Source: an uncultured Allosphingosinicella sp. (lineage in GTDB: Bacteria > Pseudomonadota > Alphaproteobacteria > Sphingomonadales > Sphingomonadaceae). From it: a stretch of DNA of 64,000 nucleotides. Positions within the stretch are counted from its first letter, which is position 1. Every line of letters starts with the position of its first letter. Positions 1-6,790 of this stretch are shown here, piece after piece. Both the position numbers and the translations under genes were made by a program. The notes below the pieces were generated by a model. The model was given only the letters and a program-made list of their open reading frames with translations, ran no database searches and was not told where the DNA came from. The stretch spans positions 11,753 through 75,752 of the forward strand of contig CAKTCN010000016.1 in assembly GCA_934539295.1 (NCBI GenBank), in the 5' to 3' direction.

Positions 1-930
1 ACGCCGTTCGAGAAGAAGGCGATGGGCCGGCAATATTTCGCGTCCCTGGAGGAGCATCTCGCCGAGCATCGCTATCACGGCGCGCTGATCCACTATATCC
101 GCCTGTCGTACCTGCGCCACGCGCGGGGCATGCCCGAGTTCAAGATCCTCGACGTCCACGACATCATGTCGCAGCGCGAGATGAACTTCGCGCATTTCGG
201 GCTCGATCACTTCATCAAGATCGACCAGCGCGAGGAATTGACGATCCTGTCGAGCTTCACGCTGGTCCTCGCCATCCAGGCACGCGAATATGAGTTCCTG
301 GGCCGGCTGTTCCCCGGCAAGGCGATGTATTTCCCGCATGTCCTGCCGACGGGGCGGGTGCGATCGCGGATGGGGCCGGCCCGCAAGATCATCTTCGTCG
401 GCGGCGACAGCCCGATGAACCGCGACGGCCTGCGCTGGTTCCTCAACCAGGTGTGGCCCTGCTTTGCCGGCGGCGAGGCGGAACTGCATGTCGCAGGCGA
501 AGTGTGCAAGTCGTTCGAAGGCGAGAGCCACCCCAATGTGGTGCTGCATGGCCGCATCGGCAGCCTGCCGAGCTTCCTCCATGGCGCGGACCTCGCCATT
601 AACCCGGTTTATTATGGCGGCGGGCTCAAGATCAAAACCGTTGAATATCTATGCTACGGCATCCCTGCGGTGCTGACGCTGGAAGCTGTGGACGGCGTGC
701 CGGGCGGCGCGGGCGAGGCCTATTTCCTGGCCGAGTCGCGGGACGAGTTCATCGAGGGCCTGCACCGGCTGATCCATGACGCGCAATATCGCCAATCCAT
801 GTCGGAAGCCGCCTTCGCGTTCGGCCGGCGCGTCTTCGGGCAGGAAGCGGTGGCGTCGGCCGTTCAATCCATGGCGGCGGCGCTGCGTGCCGAAACGCCC
901 CCTGTTCAAACCGAACTCGCAAAAGGCTGA
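1..930 (+). CDS. Glycosyltransferase, GT4-like (5' end outside window)
   Basis: The reading frame is open to base 1, so the true start lies upstream; the first in-window ATG (base 22) is probably internal. What remains is the C-terminal part of a GT-B fold glycosyltransferase. A beta-strand entry reading KIIFVGGDSPMNRDGL is followed by WFLNQVWP. The donor-binding region has YYGGGLKIKTVEYLCYGIP near codons 204-222, where Glu215 sits at the position of the conserved GT4 Glu. It is followed after 3 bases by an unknown gene and then by a polysaccharide-type gene on the same strand, so it belongs to a surface-glycan operon. The sugar donor cannot be read from the sequence. Confidence 0.8.
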   Translation, partial: TPFEKKAMGRQYFASLEEHLAEHRYHGALIHYIRLSYLRHARGMPEFKILDVHDIMSQREMNFAHFGLDHFIKIDQREELTILSSFTLVLAIQAREYEFLGRLFPGKAMYFPHVLPTGRVRSRMGPARKIIFVGGDSPMNRDGLRWFLNQVWPCFAGGEAELHVAGEVCKSFEGESHPNVVLHGRIGSLPSFLHGADLAINPVYYGGGLKIKTVEYLCYGIPAVLTLEAVDGVPGGAGEAYFLAESRDEFIEGLHRLIHDAQYRQSMSEAAFAFGRRVFGQEAVASAVQSMAAALRAETPPVQTELAKG

Positions 931-933
931 TCG

Positions 934-1719
934 ATGGCAACCGAACCCCGCATCCACGCCCCGTCCATCCGGCCTACGGGCGCCAAGCCGACCGGCTTCG
1001 TCGACCTGACCCGCGCGCCCGTGTCGCAGCGCCTGATCGACCAGGCATTGGCCGACACGGCAGCACGCGAAGTGCGCGCCGAACTGGGCGAGAGCATCAC
1101 CAACCTGCCGCCCGAAGTCGCCGAAGTGGTGGGCAAGCTGGTCAACATCATCGCCCGCCAGAGTGCCAGCATCGAGAAGCTGCACCAGAGCCTTGAGGCA
1201 ACGGTGCGCGATCGGTCGGAGATGATGCGGCTCGACCCGCTGCCCTTCATTCCCGAAGGCCGCCGGATGCCGGCACGCACCCAGTCCCGCAGGATCGAGC
1301 TTGCCGCCGCCTCGCCGGAATTTTCGGGGACCGGCTGGTACAAGCCCGAGACCAATGGCCAGATTTCCTGGCGCTGGACGCAGCGGCCCGCGGGCGGCGT
1401 GCTGCTGCTGCCGACGCTCGGCGGGGGCAAGCTGACGCTTTCGGCCAAGCTGATGATGCCGTTCGGCCGCCTGTGCAACGGCGAGACGGTAACGGTGATG
1501 GTCAATGACACGCCGCTGAAGGTCACCTGGACCAGCGCGCAGGGCAGCTTCGCGAGCTTCGCCGCCACGTTCGAGCTGCCCCAGGATGAGGGCATGGGCA
1601 CGTTCGCGCTTCTGATCCAAAGCGGGGTTTACGAGGATCCGGGCCATGACGGCGAGCGCGATTCGCGCCTGCTCGGCGTCGGCCTTCGCCAACTCGTGCT
1701 CGAGACCGCGGCCGCCTGA
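934..1719 (+). CDS. Hypothetical protein in glycan cluster, beta-sandwich-like C-terminus
   Basis: This 261-residue soluble protein has no signal peptide or membrane segment. An N-terminal helical half (about residues 30-90, with LVNIIARQSASIEKLHQ) could form a short coiled coil. It is followed by a beta-rich half beginning GTGWYKPETNGQISWRWT near residue 130. Modules with a GW...W.W.T pattern occur next to bacterial glycosyltransferases, but I cannot name the family. It lies 3 bases after the glycosyltransferase, and its stop overlaps the ATG of the next gene by one base, so the three genes are probably translated together. Confidence 0.7.
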   Translation: MATEPRIHAPSIRPTGAKPTGFVDLTRAPVSQRLIDQALADTAAREVRAELGESITNLPPEVAEVVGKLVNIIARQSASIEKLHQSLEATVRDRSEMMRLDPLPFIPEGRRMPARTQSRRIELAAASPEFSGTGWYKPETNGQISWRWTQRPAGGVLLLPTLGGGKLTLSAKLMMPFGRLCNGETVTVMVNDTPLKVTWTSAQGSFASFAATFELPQDEGMGTFALLIQSGVYEDPGHDGERDSRLLGVGLRQLVLETAAA

Positions 1720-2930
1720 TGCCGCTTCGGGGACGGGCAGCGTCGGCGCGCGGCGCGACCAGGCAGGGTGCGGCACCGGCTGCACCAGCTGCCGGCAGGA
1801 AGGCGATCGAGCGCATCGTCTTTTCGGGCGACTTCCTGCGCCCCGTGGATGACGGCACCGGCCGCAATCCCAACGACCTCAGGAACTTCCGTTCGTCCCA
1901 GACCGACAACATCTTCTGGTTCTTCCACCTGTTCAAGCGCAAGCTGGCGGAAGCGACGGGACTGCCGGCCACCATCCGGACCTGGGGCCACGGCATCGAC
2001 ACGCCGCTCGTCTACGACCTGCTCGGCGCGGAACGGAGCGCGCTCGGCTGGGCGCAGGCGTTCGCCACGCATGAGGTGCCGCGCGATTTCCTGGGCTTGG
2101 TGGAGCAGGTGTTCGGCGGATCGCTGGTCGTGTCGTTCGAGCTGACGGAGAGCGTCAAGCTCGCGCTGTCGCACCTCGGGATTCCCTATGTAGACTTCAG
2201 CATGCACCCGATCCGGTTCATGCCGGACGTGTTCTTCGCCGTGCAGACCAACCACGCCAAGGTGTTCGAAGCGCTGAAGCCGCATCACACCGCAAGCGCG
2301 GACTATTATGATTGGGCGGACATCCTGCTGGCCAATGCGGTCAAGATGAAGAAGCCCAAAGTGCCGGAAGGTGCGACTCTGCTGATCGGGCAGACCAATG
2401 TCGACCGGTCGCTGATCTTCGACGGCAAGCTCAGGAATCTCAGCGACTTTCGCGAGCAGCTGGCCGGCATCCTCGATCCCGAAAAGCCTGTCCTCTACAA
2501 GCCGCACCCCTATAATCCGCACGGTTTCGGCCTCTACGAGAGCGGCATTCCGTTCGAGCGGGTGCACTGGACGTCCGACAACATCTACACGCTGCTGGCG
2601 TCGGAGAATGTCGAGCAGGTGCTGGGGGTAAGCTCGAGCGTGATGATCGAGGCGCCCTACTTCGACAAGGCGTCCAAGTTCCTGGCCCGATCGCCGTTCA
2701 GCATTCCGGAAAAGGCTGAGGATGCGAAGCCCGGCGAGTTCTTCAGCATCTATGACGGGTGCTTCAACGCCGACTTCTGGCGCGACATTCTGGCCGGCGT
2801 GATGCCCGTCACTGCGCCGGACGGACGCCGGTTCCAGCGCCCGGCCCACATGCTGCGCACCTCCTTGCGCAACTTCTGGGGCTTCAACGAAATGTCGACC
2901 GACTTCATGGTGTCGCTCTACCAGCGCTGA
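1719..2930 (+). CDS. Putative capsular-polysaccharide-type protein (GT-B-like)
   Basis: The protein has 403 residues. The ATG overlaps the upstream stop (TGATG); the first ~28 residues are Ala/Arg-rich and unlike the rest, so a later start is possible. From residue ~30 on (IERIVFSGDF) the protein looks globular. YKPHPYNPHG (residues 260-269) and GVSSSVMIEAP (about 303-313) recall the His-Pro and Ser/Glu segments of nucleotide-sugar-binding C-terminal domains in KpsS/KpsC-like and related capsule enzymes. This resemblance is by eye only. It is the third gene of a coupled run after the glycosyltransferase, which suggests glycan synthesis or modification. Confidence 0.65.
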   Translation: MPLRGRAASARGATRQGAAPAAPAAGRKAIERIVFSGDFLRPVDDGTGRNPNDLRNFRSSQTDNIFWFFHLFKRKLAEATGLPATIRTWGHGIDTPLVYDLLGAERSALGWAQAFATHEVPRDFLGLVEQVFGGSLVVSFELTESVKLALSHLGIPYVDFSMHPIRFMPDVFFAVQTNHAKVFEALKPHHTASADYYDWADILLANAVKMKKPKVPEGATLLIGQTNVDRSLIFDGKLRNLSDFREQLAGILDPEKPVLYKPHPYNPHGFGLYESGIPFERVHWTSDNIYTLLASENVEQVLGVSSSVMIEAPYFDKASKFLARSPFSIPEKAEDAKPGEFFSIYDGCFNADFWRDILAGVMPVTAPDGRRFQRPAHMLRTSLRNFWGFNEMSTDFMVSLYQR

Positions 2931-3132
2931 GCGCGGCGGGATCTGCTTCTGCCTTGAGCTAACGTTCGGGCAAAGCGGGTCGCAGCCTTGCCCGTCTATC
3001 TACCGCCGCGAAAAAGGGCAGGACGCCGACACGTTCAGCCGGGGCAGGGAGAAGTGCGTGGATCCTTCGCACGCCGAGGGAGGCGACGCTTGGTAGCGGG
3101 AGGGGTGAATGGTGATTGGCTGATCGGCGAAA

Positions 3133-3222
3133 TGGCGGAGACGGAGGGATTCGAACCCTCGATACAGTTTCCCGTATGACGCTTTAGCAAAGCGTTGGTT
3201 TCAGCCACTCACCCACGTCTCC
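3133..3222 (-). tRNA. tRNA-Ser (anticodon GCT)
   Basis: On the minus strand a 7-bp acceptor stem (GGAGACG with CGTCTCC) encloses a full cloverleaf. The anticodon stem-loop acgct-TTGCTAA-agcgt gives anticodon GCT. A long variable arm follows, as expected for class II tRNA-Ser, then the GGTTCGAATCC T-arm. Discriminator G and CCA are encoded (3133-3136). A plus-strand reading frame across it gives the well-known spurious ...EGFEPSI... peptide. Confidence 0.96.
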
Positions 3223-3379
3223 GAGCGCTGGAAGCGGGGCTATAGCGAGGCCGCGGCCAAGGTTCAACAGCGCTTCGTCGCCTTATTCATCGCAATTTCG
3301 AGTCCCTCAGCCGCATGTTCATTGTTCAGCAAGGGCCGCGCGAGCTAGTCTGCCGGGCGATTTCACGCGGGGATGGTGT

Positions 3380-4147
3380 ATGTTGAAGGCCCTTAAGCTG
3401 TTTGCGGCGTCTGCCGTGATGATCGGTTCTGCCCTGCCTGCGCAGGTCGGGACCATCGATCCCAACGATGCCGGCGAATATGAGCCCGCGGCGAACAGCC
3501 CCGCGCCGGCTCCTGCCGACGAATGGCAGACAGTGCCTTCCGAAGGTGAGTATCAGCCGATCGGCGAACCGGGGACGCCGGCAGCGCCTGCCCCGACGAA
3601 CCAGCCGGTTACGCCCGTTGCAGGCACGGCCGAGAACCGCGCCAGCGCGGGCGTGAGCAACACGGTGTCCAAGAGTTCGGTCCTGTCGGCGGCCGAGGGC
3701 GTGTTCGGCCGCGGCGCGGAGGGTCTGGCCGGAATCATCGAGAGCATCCTCAGCAAGCAGGGCGAGCCCGACGCCTATATCGCCGGCAGCGAAGCGGGCG
3801 GCGCGATCGTGGTCGGGCTGCGTTACGGCAAGGGCACCTTGTACCATCAGGCGGGCGGCGACCGGCCGGTCTATTGGACGGGACCGTCGATCGGTTTCGA
3901 CTTCGGCGGCGATGCCAACAAGGTGTTCGTGCTGGTCTACAATCTGGACGATGCCGAGCAGCTGTTCCAGGCCAAGCGTTTCGGCGCGGCCGAGGGCAAT
4001 GCCTATGTGGTCGGCGGGTTCAAGGCGAGCTACCTGCGCAACGGCAACACGGTGCTGATCCCGATCCGGACCGGCGTGGGCGTGCGCATGGGCGTCAATG
4101 CAGGCTATATGAAGTTCACCCGCAAGGGAACGTGGCTCCCCTTCTGA
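3380..4147 (+). CDS. eipA: EipA-family envelope integrity protein (DUF1134)
   Basis: This 255-residue exported protein has a signal peptide (about residues 1-20, cleavage near ALPA-QVG). A Pro/Ala-rich linker (about 25-80) leads to a DUF1134 domain (about 95-255). Hallmark segments are GGAIVVGLRYGKGTLY, VYWTGPSIGFDFGGDA, LVYNL, GNAYVVGGF, IPIRTGVGVRMG and the end MKFTRKGTWLPF. The family is periplasmic and supports cell-envelope integrity in Brucella (established knowledge); its molecular activity is unclear. It stands alone between tRNA-Ser and a convergent Crp/Fnr regulator. Length and C-terminus fit the family. Confidence 0.92.
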   Translation: MLKALKLFAASAVMIGSALPAQVGTIDPNDAGEYEPAANSPAPAPADEWQTVPSEGEYQPIGEPGTPAAPAPTNQPVTPVAGTAENRASAGVSNTVSKSSVLSAAEGVFGRGAEGLAGIIESILSKQGEPDAYIAGSEAGGAIVVGLRYGKGTLYHQAGGDRPVYWTGPSIGFDFGGDANKVFVLVYNLDDAEQLFQAKRFGAAEGNAYVVGGFKASYLRNGNTVLIPIRTGVGVRMGVNAGYMKFTRKGTWLPF

Positions 4148-4158
4148 GCGCCTGACCC

Positions 4159-4923
4159 TCAGCTCTCGCCCTGGATGCCGGTGTCGCTGCCGAGGTGCAG
4201 GTAATTTTCGTTGAACAGTGCGGCGCGGCGCAGCGCGGGCTTGTCGATGATGGACAGTTTCTTGTTCTGAAGCTGGATCAGCCCGCAGCGCCGCAATTCC
4301 TGCAAGGTGCGGTTGACGTGAACCGGGGTAAGCCCCGTCGCATCCGCCAGATCGACCTGCGTCAGCGGAAAATCGCAGCTATCACCGTGACCCAGGCCGG
4401 CCACTTCCAGGCGTAGCTGGGTTTCGCACAGCAGGTGCGCGATCCGTTCCAGCGCGGTCCTTTGCCCAAGGCTCAGCGCCCATTCACGCTGAATCGAGGC
4501 GGCGATCAGTTCACCGCAGCGGACGGCACGCGCCAGCCGAGGGCGGTTCGCAAGCAAGGCGTCGAAATCGTCGCGGGCGATCTCCGCAAGCTTCAGCCGT
4601 GTGATGGCAGCGACGCCGTGATCCATGTCGCCCAGCAGCTGAATACCGGTATCGCACAGGTCGCCGGGGATGCAGAAGGACACGATCTGCCGGCGGCCGT
4701 CCGGCAGCGTCTTGTAACGGCATGCCCAGCCGTCGAGGATCAGGAACACCGATTTGGGTTCATCCCCTTCCCGAACCAGGTCGCGGCGAGGCAGCAGCTC
4801 TCTTTGCGACCGGGCGCCGACCGCCTCGATCGCAGCGGTGTCTTCGTCGGGCAATGTCGTGAAGGCAAGCAGTCGTCGGGGCAGAACGTCACCATGAACT
4901 TGGTTGAGCATCCTTCTATTCAC
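4159..4923 (-). CDS. Crp/Fnr-family transcriptional regulator
   Basis: This 254-residue protein has an N-terminal cyclic-nucleotide-binding-type domain (about residues 25-140, containing PRRDLVREGDEPKSVFLIL) and a C-terminal winged helix-turn-helix (about 150-235). The recognition region TQVDLADATGLTPVHVNRTL resembles the Crp/Fnr HTH. There is no N-terminal cysteine cluster of the Fnr type, so an iron-sulfur oxygen sensor is unlikely. Short Crp/Fnr regulators of this kind are common in sphingomonads and rhizobia; the effector is unknown. It is convergent with eipA (11 bases apart) and seems monocistronic. Confidence 0.9.
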   Translation of the reverse strand: MNRRMLNQVHGDVLPRRLLAFTTLPDEDTAAIEAVGARSQRELLPRRDLVREGDEPKSVFLILDGWACRYKTLPDGRRQIVSFCIPGDLCDTGIQLLGDMDHGVAAITRLKLAEIARDDFDALLANRPRLARAVRCGELIAASIQREWALSLGQRTALERIAHLLCETQLRLEVAGLGHGDSCDFPLTQVDLADATGLTPVHVNRTLQELRRCGLIQLQNKKLSIIDKPALRRAALFNENYLHLGSDTGIQGES

Positions 4924-5087
4924 GCTTTGGGAGCGCTGCCGATCACCTAGGTTATTTTTCGTGCGATGGGTGCATTCCGCAGCTCGCCCGGATCAATCGC
5001 CCGGTCGCGTCCGCGCCGGACTACCGCCCGCATGATGGATCAAGCGGTAGTGCGTGATCCAGCGGAAGGCCTGGAACGCCCGGAAGG

Positions 5088-5531
5088 TCAGAGGCGCGTG
5101 GCCTCCGCGGCCTCTTCCTCCTCCACATCATCGTCCTGCACGGCCGGGACCGGCGCCGGCAGGCGCAGCGCGAGCCAGCAGCCGAACAACGGTGCGGCGA
5201 TCGCCCCCACCTGTGCCCAGACGGGGTGCGGATAGGTGAAGACGTTGAGCGCGGCGGTGAGCGCGATCAGGACGGCAGGCACCCACGCCGCCCCGTTCGA
5301 ATAGGAGATGCGGTGTGCCACGAAGCTGCCGATGAATCCGCCGACCAGATAGGTGATCAGGATCAACATGACGTGCATGGCCGGCATGTTGCGGAAGAAT
5401 TCGGTCATCAGCTCGCGGTCCAGCACCTGGCGCGGCGCCGGGTAGATGACGTTCACGCCAAGCTGCGCGACCATGACGGCGATGAAGCCGAGCACGATTC
5501 CCGCGACGATACCCAATATGATCCTGACCAT
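5088..5531 (-). CDS. Small integral membrane protein, unknown function
   Basis: This 147-residue protein has four likely membrane segments (about residues 3-25, 50-72, 80-100 and 105-125) and a very acidic cytoplasm-type tail (DDDVEEEEAAE). The start is the ATG at 5531, preceded by a strong AGGGAGGGG ribosome site; a longer in-frame start at 5555 is unlikely because it lies upstream of that site. Hydrophobic small proteins of this type are common in sphingomonads, but I do not recognise a named family. It ends about 165 bases from the Crp/Fnr gene and follows the SDR gene on the same strand. Confidence 0.75.
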   Translation of the reverse strand: MVRIILGIVAGIVLGFIAVMVAQLGVNVIYPAPRQVLDRELMTEFFRNMPAMHVMLILITYLVGGFIGSFVAHRISYSNGAAWVPAVLIALTAALNVFTYPHPVWAQVGAIAAPLFGCWLALRLPAPVPAVQDDDVEEEEAAEATRL

Positions 5532-5591
5532 GCGCCCCTCCCTTGTTGTCCGCACATTAGCAAGGAGGGGCGCCGAGGCCTAGATGCGGGG

Positions 5592-6449
5592 TCAGCCGTT
5601 GACGATGGTGCCGCCATTGGGATGCAGCACCTGACCCGACATGTAGCTCGAATCCTCGCAGGCCAGGAACAGGAAGCTCGGCGCGACCTCATTGGGCTGG
5701 CCCGGCCGGCCCATCGGCGTGTCTTCGCCGAAGTTCTCGAGCTTCTCCGGAGTAGCGCCGCCCATCGGGTTCAACGGCGTCCAGATGGGACCCGGCGCCA
5801 CGGCATTCACGCGGATGCCCTTTTCCACCAGGTTCTCGGACAGCGAACGGGTGAAGGCAGTGATCGCACCCTTGGTGGAGCTGTAGTCGAGCAATTCGCT
5901 CGATCCCTGATAATTGGTGACGGAGGTGCAGTTCACGATCGCGCTGCCCGCCTTCAGATGCGGACGGGCGGCCTGCGTCATGAAGAACATGCCGAAGATG
6001 TTGGTCTGGAAGGTGCGCTTCAGCTGCTCCTCCGTGATATCGGTGATGTCCTTGTCGGGATGCTGCTCGCCGGCATTGTTGACGAGGATGTCGAGGCCGC
6101 CGAGCTGTTCCACCACCTCGGCCACGGCGCGCTCGCAAAAAGCCTTGTCGCCGATATCGCCGGCGATCGTCACCGCCTTGCGCCCTTCGGCCTCCACGAT
6201 CTCCCTGGTCTTCGCCGCGTCGTCATGCTCGCACAGATAGAGGATGGCGACGTCGGCACCTTCGCGTGCGTAGAGGGCCGCGACCGCACGGCCGATCCCG
6301 CTGTCGGCCCCGGTGACAATGGCGACCTTGCCGGCGAGGCGTCCAGAGCCGGGATAGCGCGGTTCCCAGTCGGGCTTGGGCTCGAGCTGGCTTTCATGAC
6401 CGGGGAGGTCGTCCTCCCCGATCATGCCGACGGTTTCGGTGTCGCTCAC
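5592..6449 (-). CDS. SDR-family oxidoreductase (YhdF/YhxC-like)
   Basis: This short-chain dehydrogenase has 285 residues. After an N-terminal extension of ~38 residues that is typical of the YhdF/YhxC/general-stress subgroup, the NAD(P) fold has TGADSGIG (46-53). Then come NNAG, a Ser in the VNCTSVTNY segment, and the catalytic YxxxK in DYSSTKGAI. It ends VLHPNGGTIVNG, as in this subgroup. The start is GTG at 6449, which overlaps the upstream small gene's TGA (GTGA), so the two are co-translated. The substrate is unknown; relatives are often induced by general stress. Confidence 0.9.
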   Translation of the reverse strand: MSDTETVGMIGEDDLPGHESQLEPKPDWEPRYPGSGRLAGKVAIVTGADSGIGRAVAALYAREGADVAILYLCEHDDAAKTREIVEAEGRKAVTIAGDIGDKAFCERAVAEVVEQLGGLDILVNNAGEQHPDKDITDITEEQLKRTFQTNIFGMFFMTQAARPHLKAGSAIVNCTSVTNYQGSSELLDYSSTKGAITAFTRSLSENLVEKGIRVNAVAPGPIWTPLNPMGGATPEKLENFGEDTPMGRPGQPNEVAPSFLFLACEDSSYMSGQVLHPNGGTIVNG

Positions 6450-6652
6450 TGTGCCGTGCCCTTGCCGGCGCCCGCGCGCCCGAAAGCCTCGATCGCCTCC
6501 TGATCCTGCGCGTCGGGAGCCTTTTCGACGGCGGTCGGCGCGCCGTCGCGGCCGAGCGTGTCGGCGTTGCGCGATCCGTCGCCCGGATCATCCGACATCT
6601 GGTTGTTCTGGTTCTGGGTGAGCTGCTGCTCGGGTTGCCTGTGGCTGCTCAT
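6446..6652 (-). CDS. Small hydrophilic protein, co-translated with SDR
   Basis: This 68-residue, Gln/Asn/Asp/Ala-rich polar protein begins MSSHRQPEQQLTQNQNNQMS and looks intrinsically disordered. The start is ATG 6652 with AGGAG upstream; the longer frame to 6763 would run through the promoter region. Its stop overlaps the GTG of the SDR gene. Coupling to a stress-type SDR suggests a stress protein, but no family is recognised. Confidence 0.65.
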   Translation of the reverse strand: MSSHRQPEQQLTQNQNNQMSDDPGDGSRNADTLGRDGAPTAVEKAPDAQDQEAIEAFGRAGAGKGTAQ

Positions 6653-6726
6653 GTCTCGTCTCCTATGACAGGCAAGCGCCCCAGCGCGCGTCATGTTCCA
6701 GCAGCCCGACGCGCCAAAATAGTCCG

Positions 6727-6756
6727 TTGACAGCATGCTACGTTTGTAGCAGCAAT
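6727..6756 (+). promoter_or_regulatory. Probable promoter with internal operator for the TonB receptor
   Basis: TTGACA (6727-6732) is a consensus -35 box. A perfect 6-bp inverted repeat, TGCTAC-gttt-GTAGCA (6736-6751), sits between it and a weak -10 candidate (about 6751-6756). An inverted repeat in the promoter spacer suggests a repressor operator. The ATG at 6791 begins about 35 bases downstream of the presumed -10. The repeat is not Fur-like in sequence. The same intergenic region serves the divergent small-gene/SDR operon. Confidence 0.4.
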
Positions 6757-6790
6757 GGTGCATTAAAGCAGTAAGTCACAGGGGCTGGTC

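Noticed and set aside
2988..3179. Plus-strand frame ending ...EGFEPSIQFPV
   Set aside because: It is the antisense of tRNA-Ser; this peptide is a familiar annotation artefact.
5226..6503. 425-codon plus-strand open frame
   Set aside because: Antisense of the SDR and the small membrane-protein genes; no domain signal.
6727..6756. Fur box upstream of the TonB receptor
   Set aside because: The inverted repeat TGCTAC-N4-GTAGCA does not resemble the GATAATGATAATCATTATC consensus.
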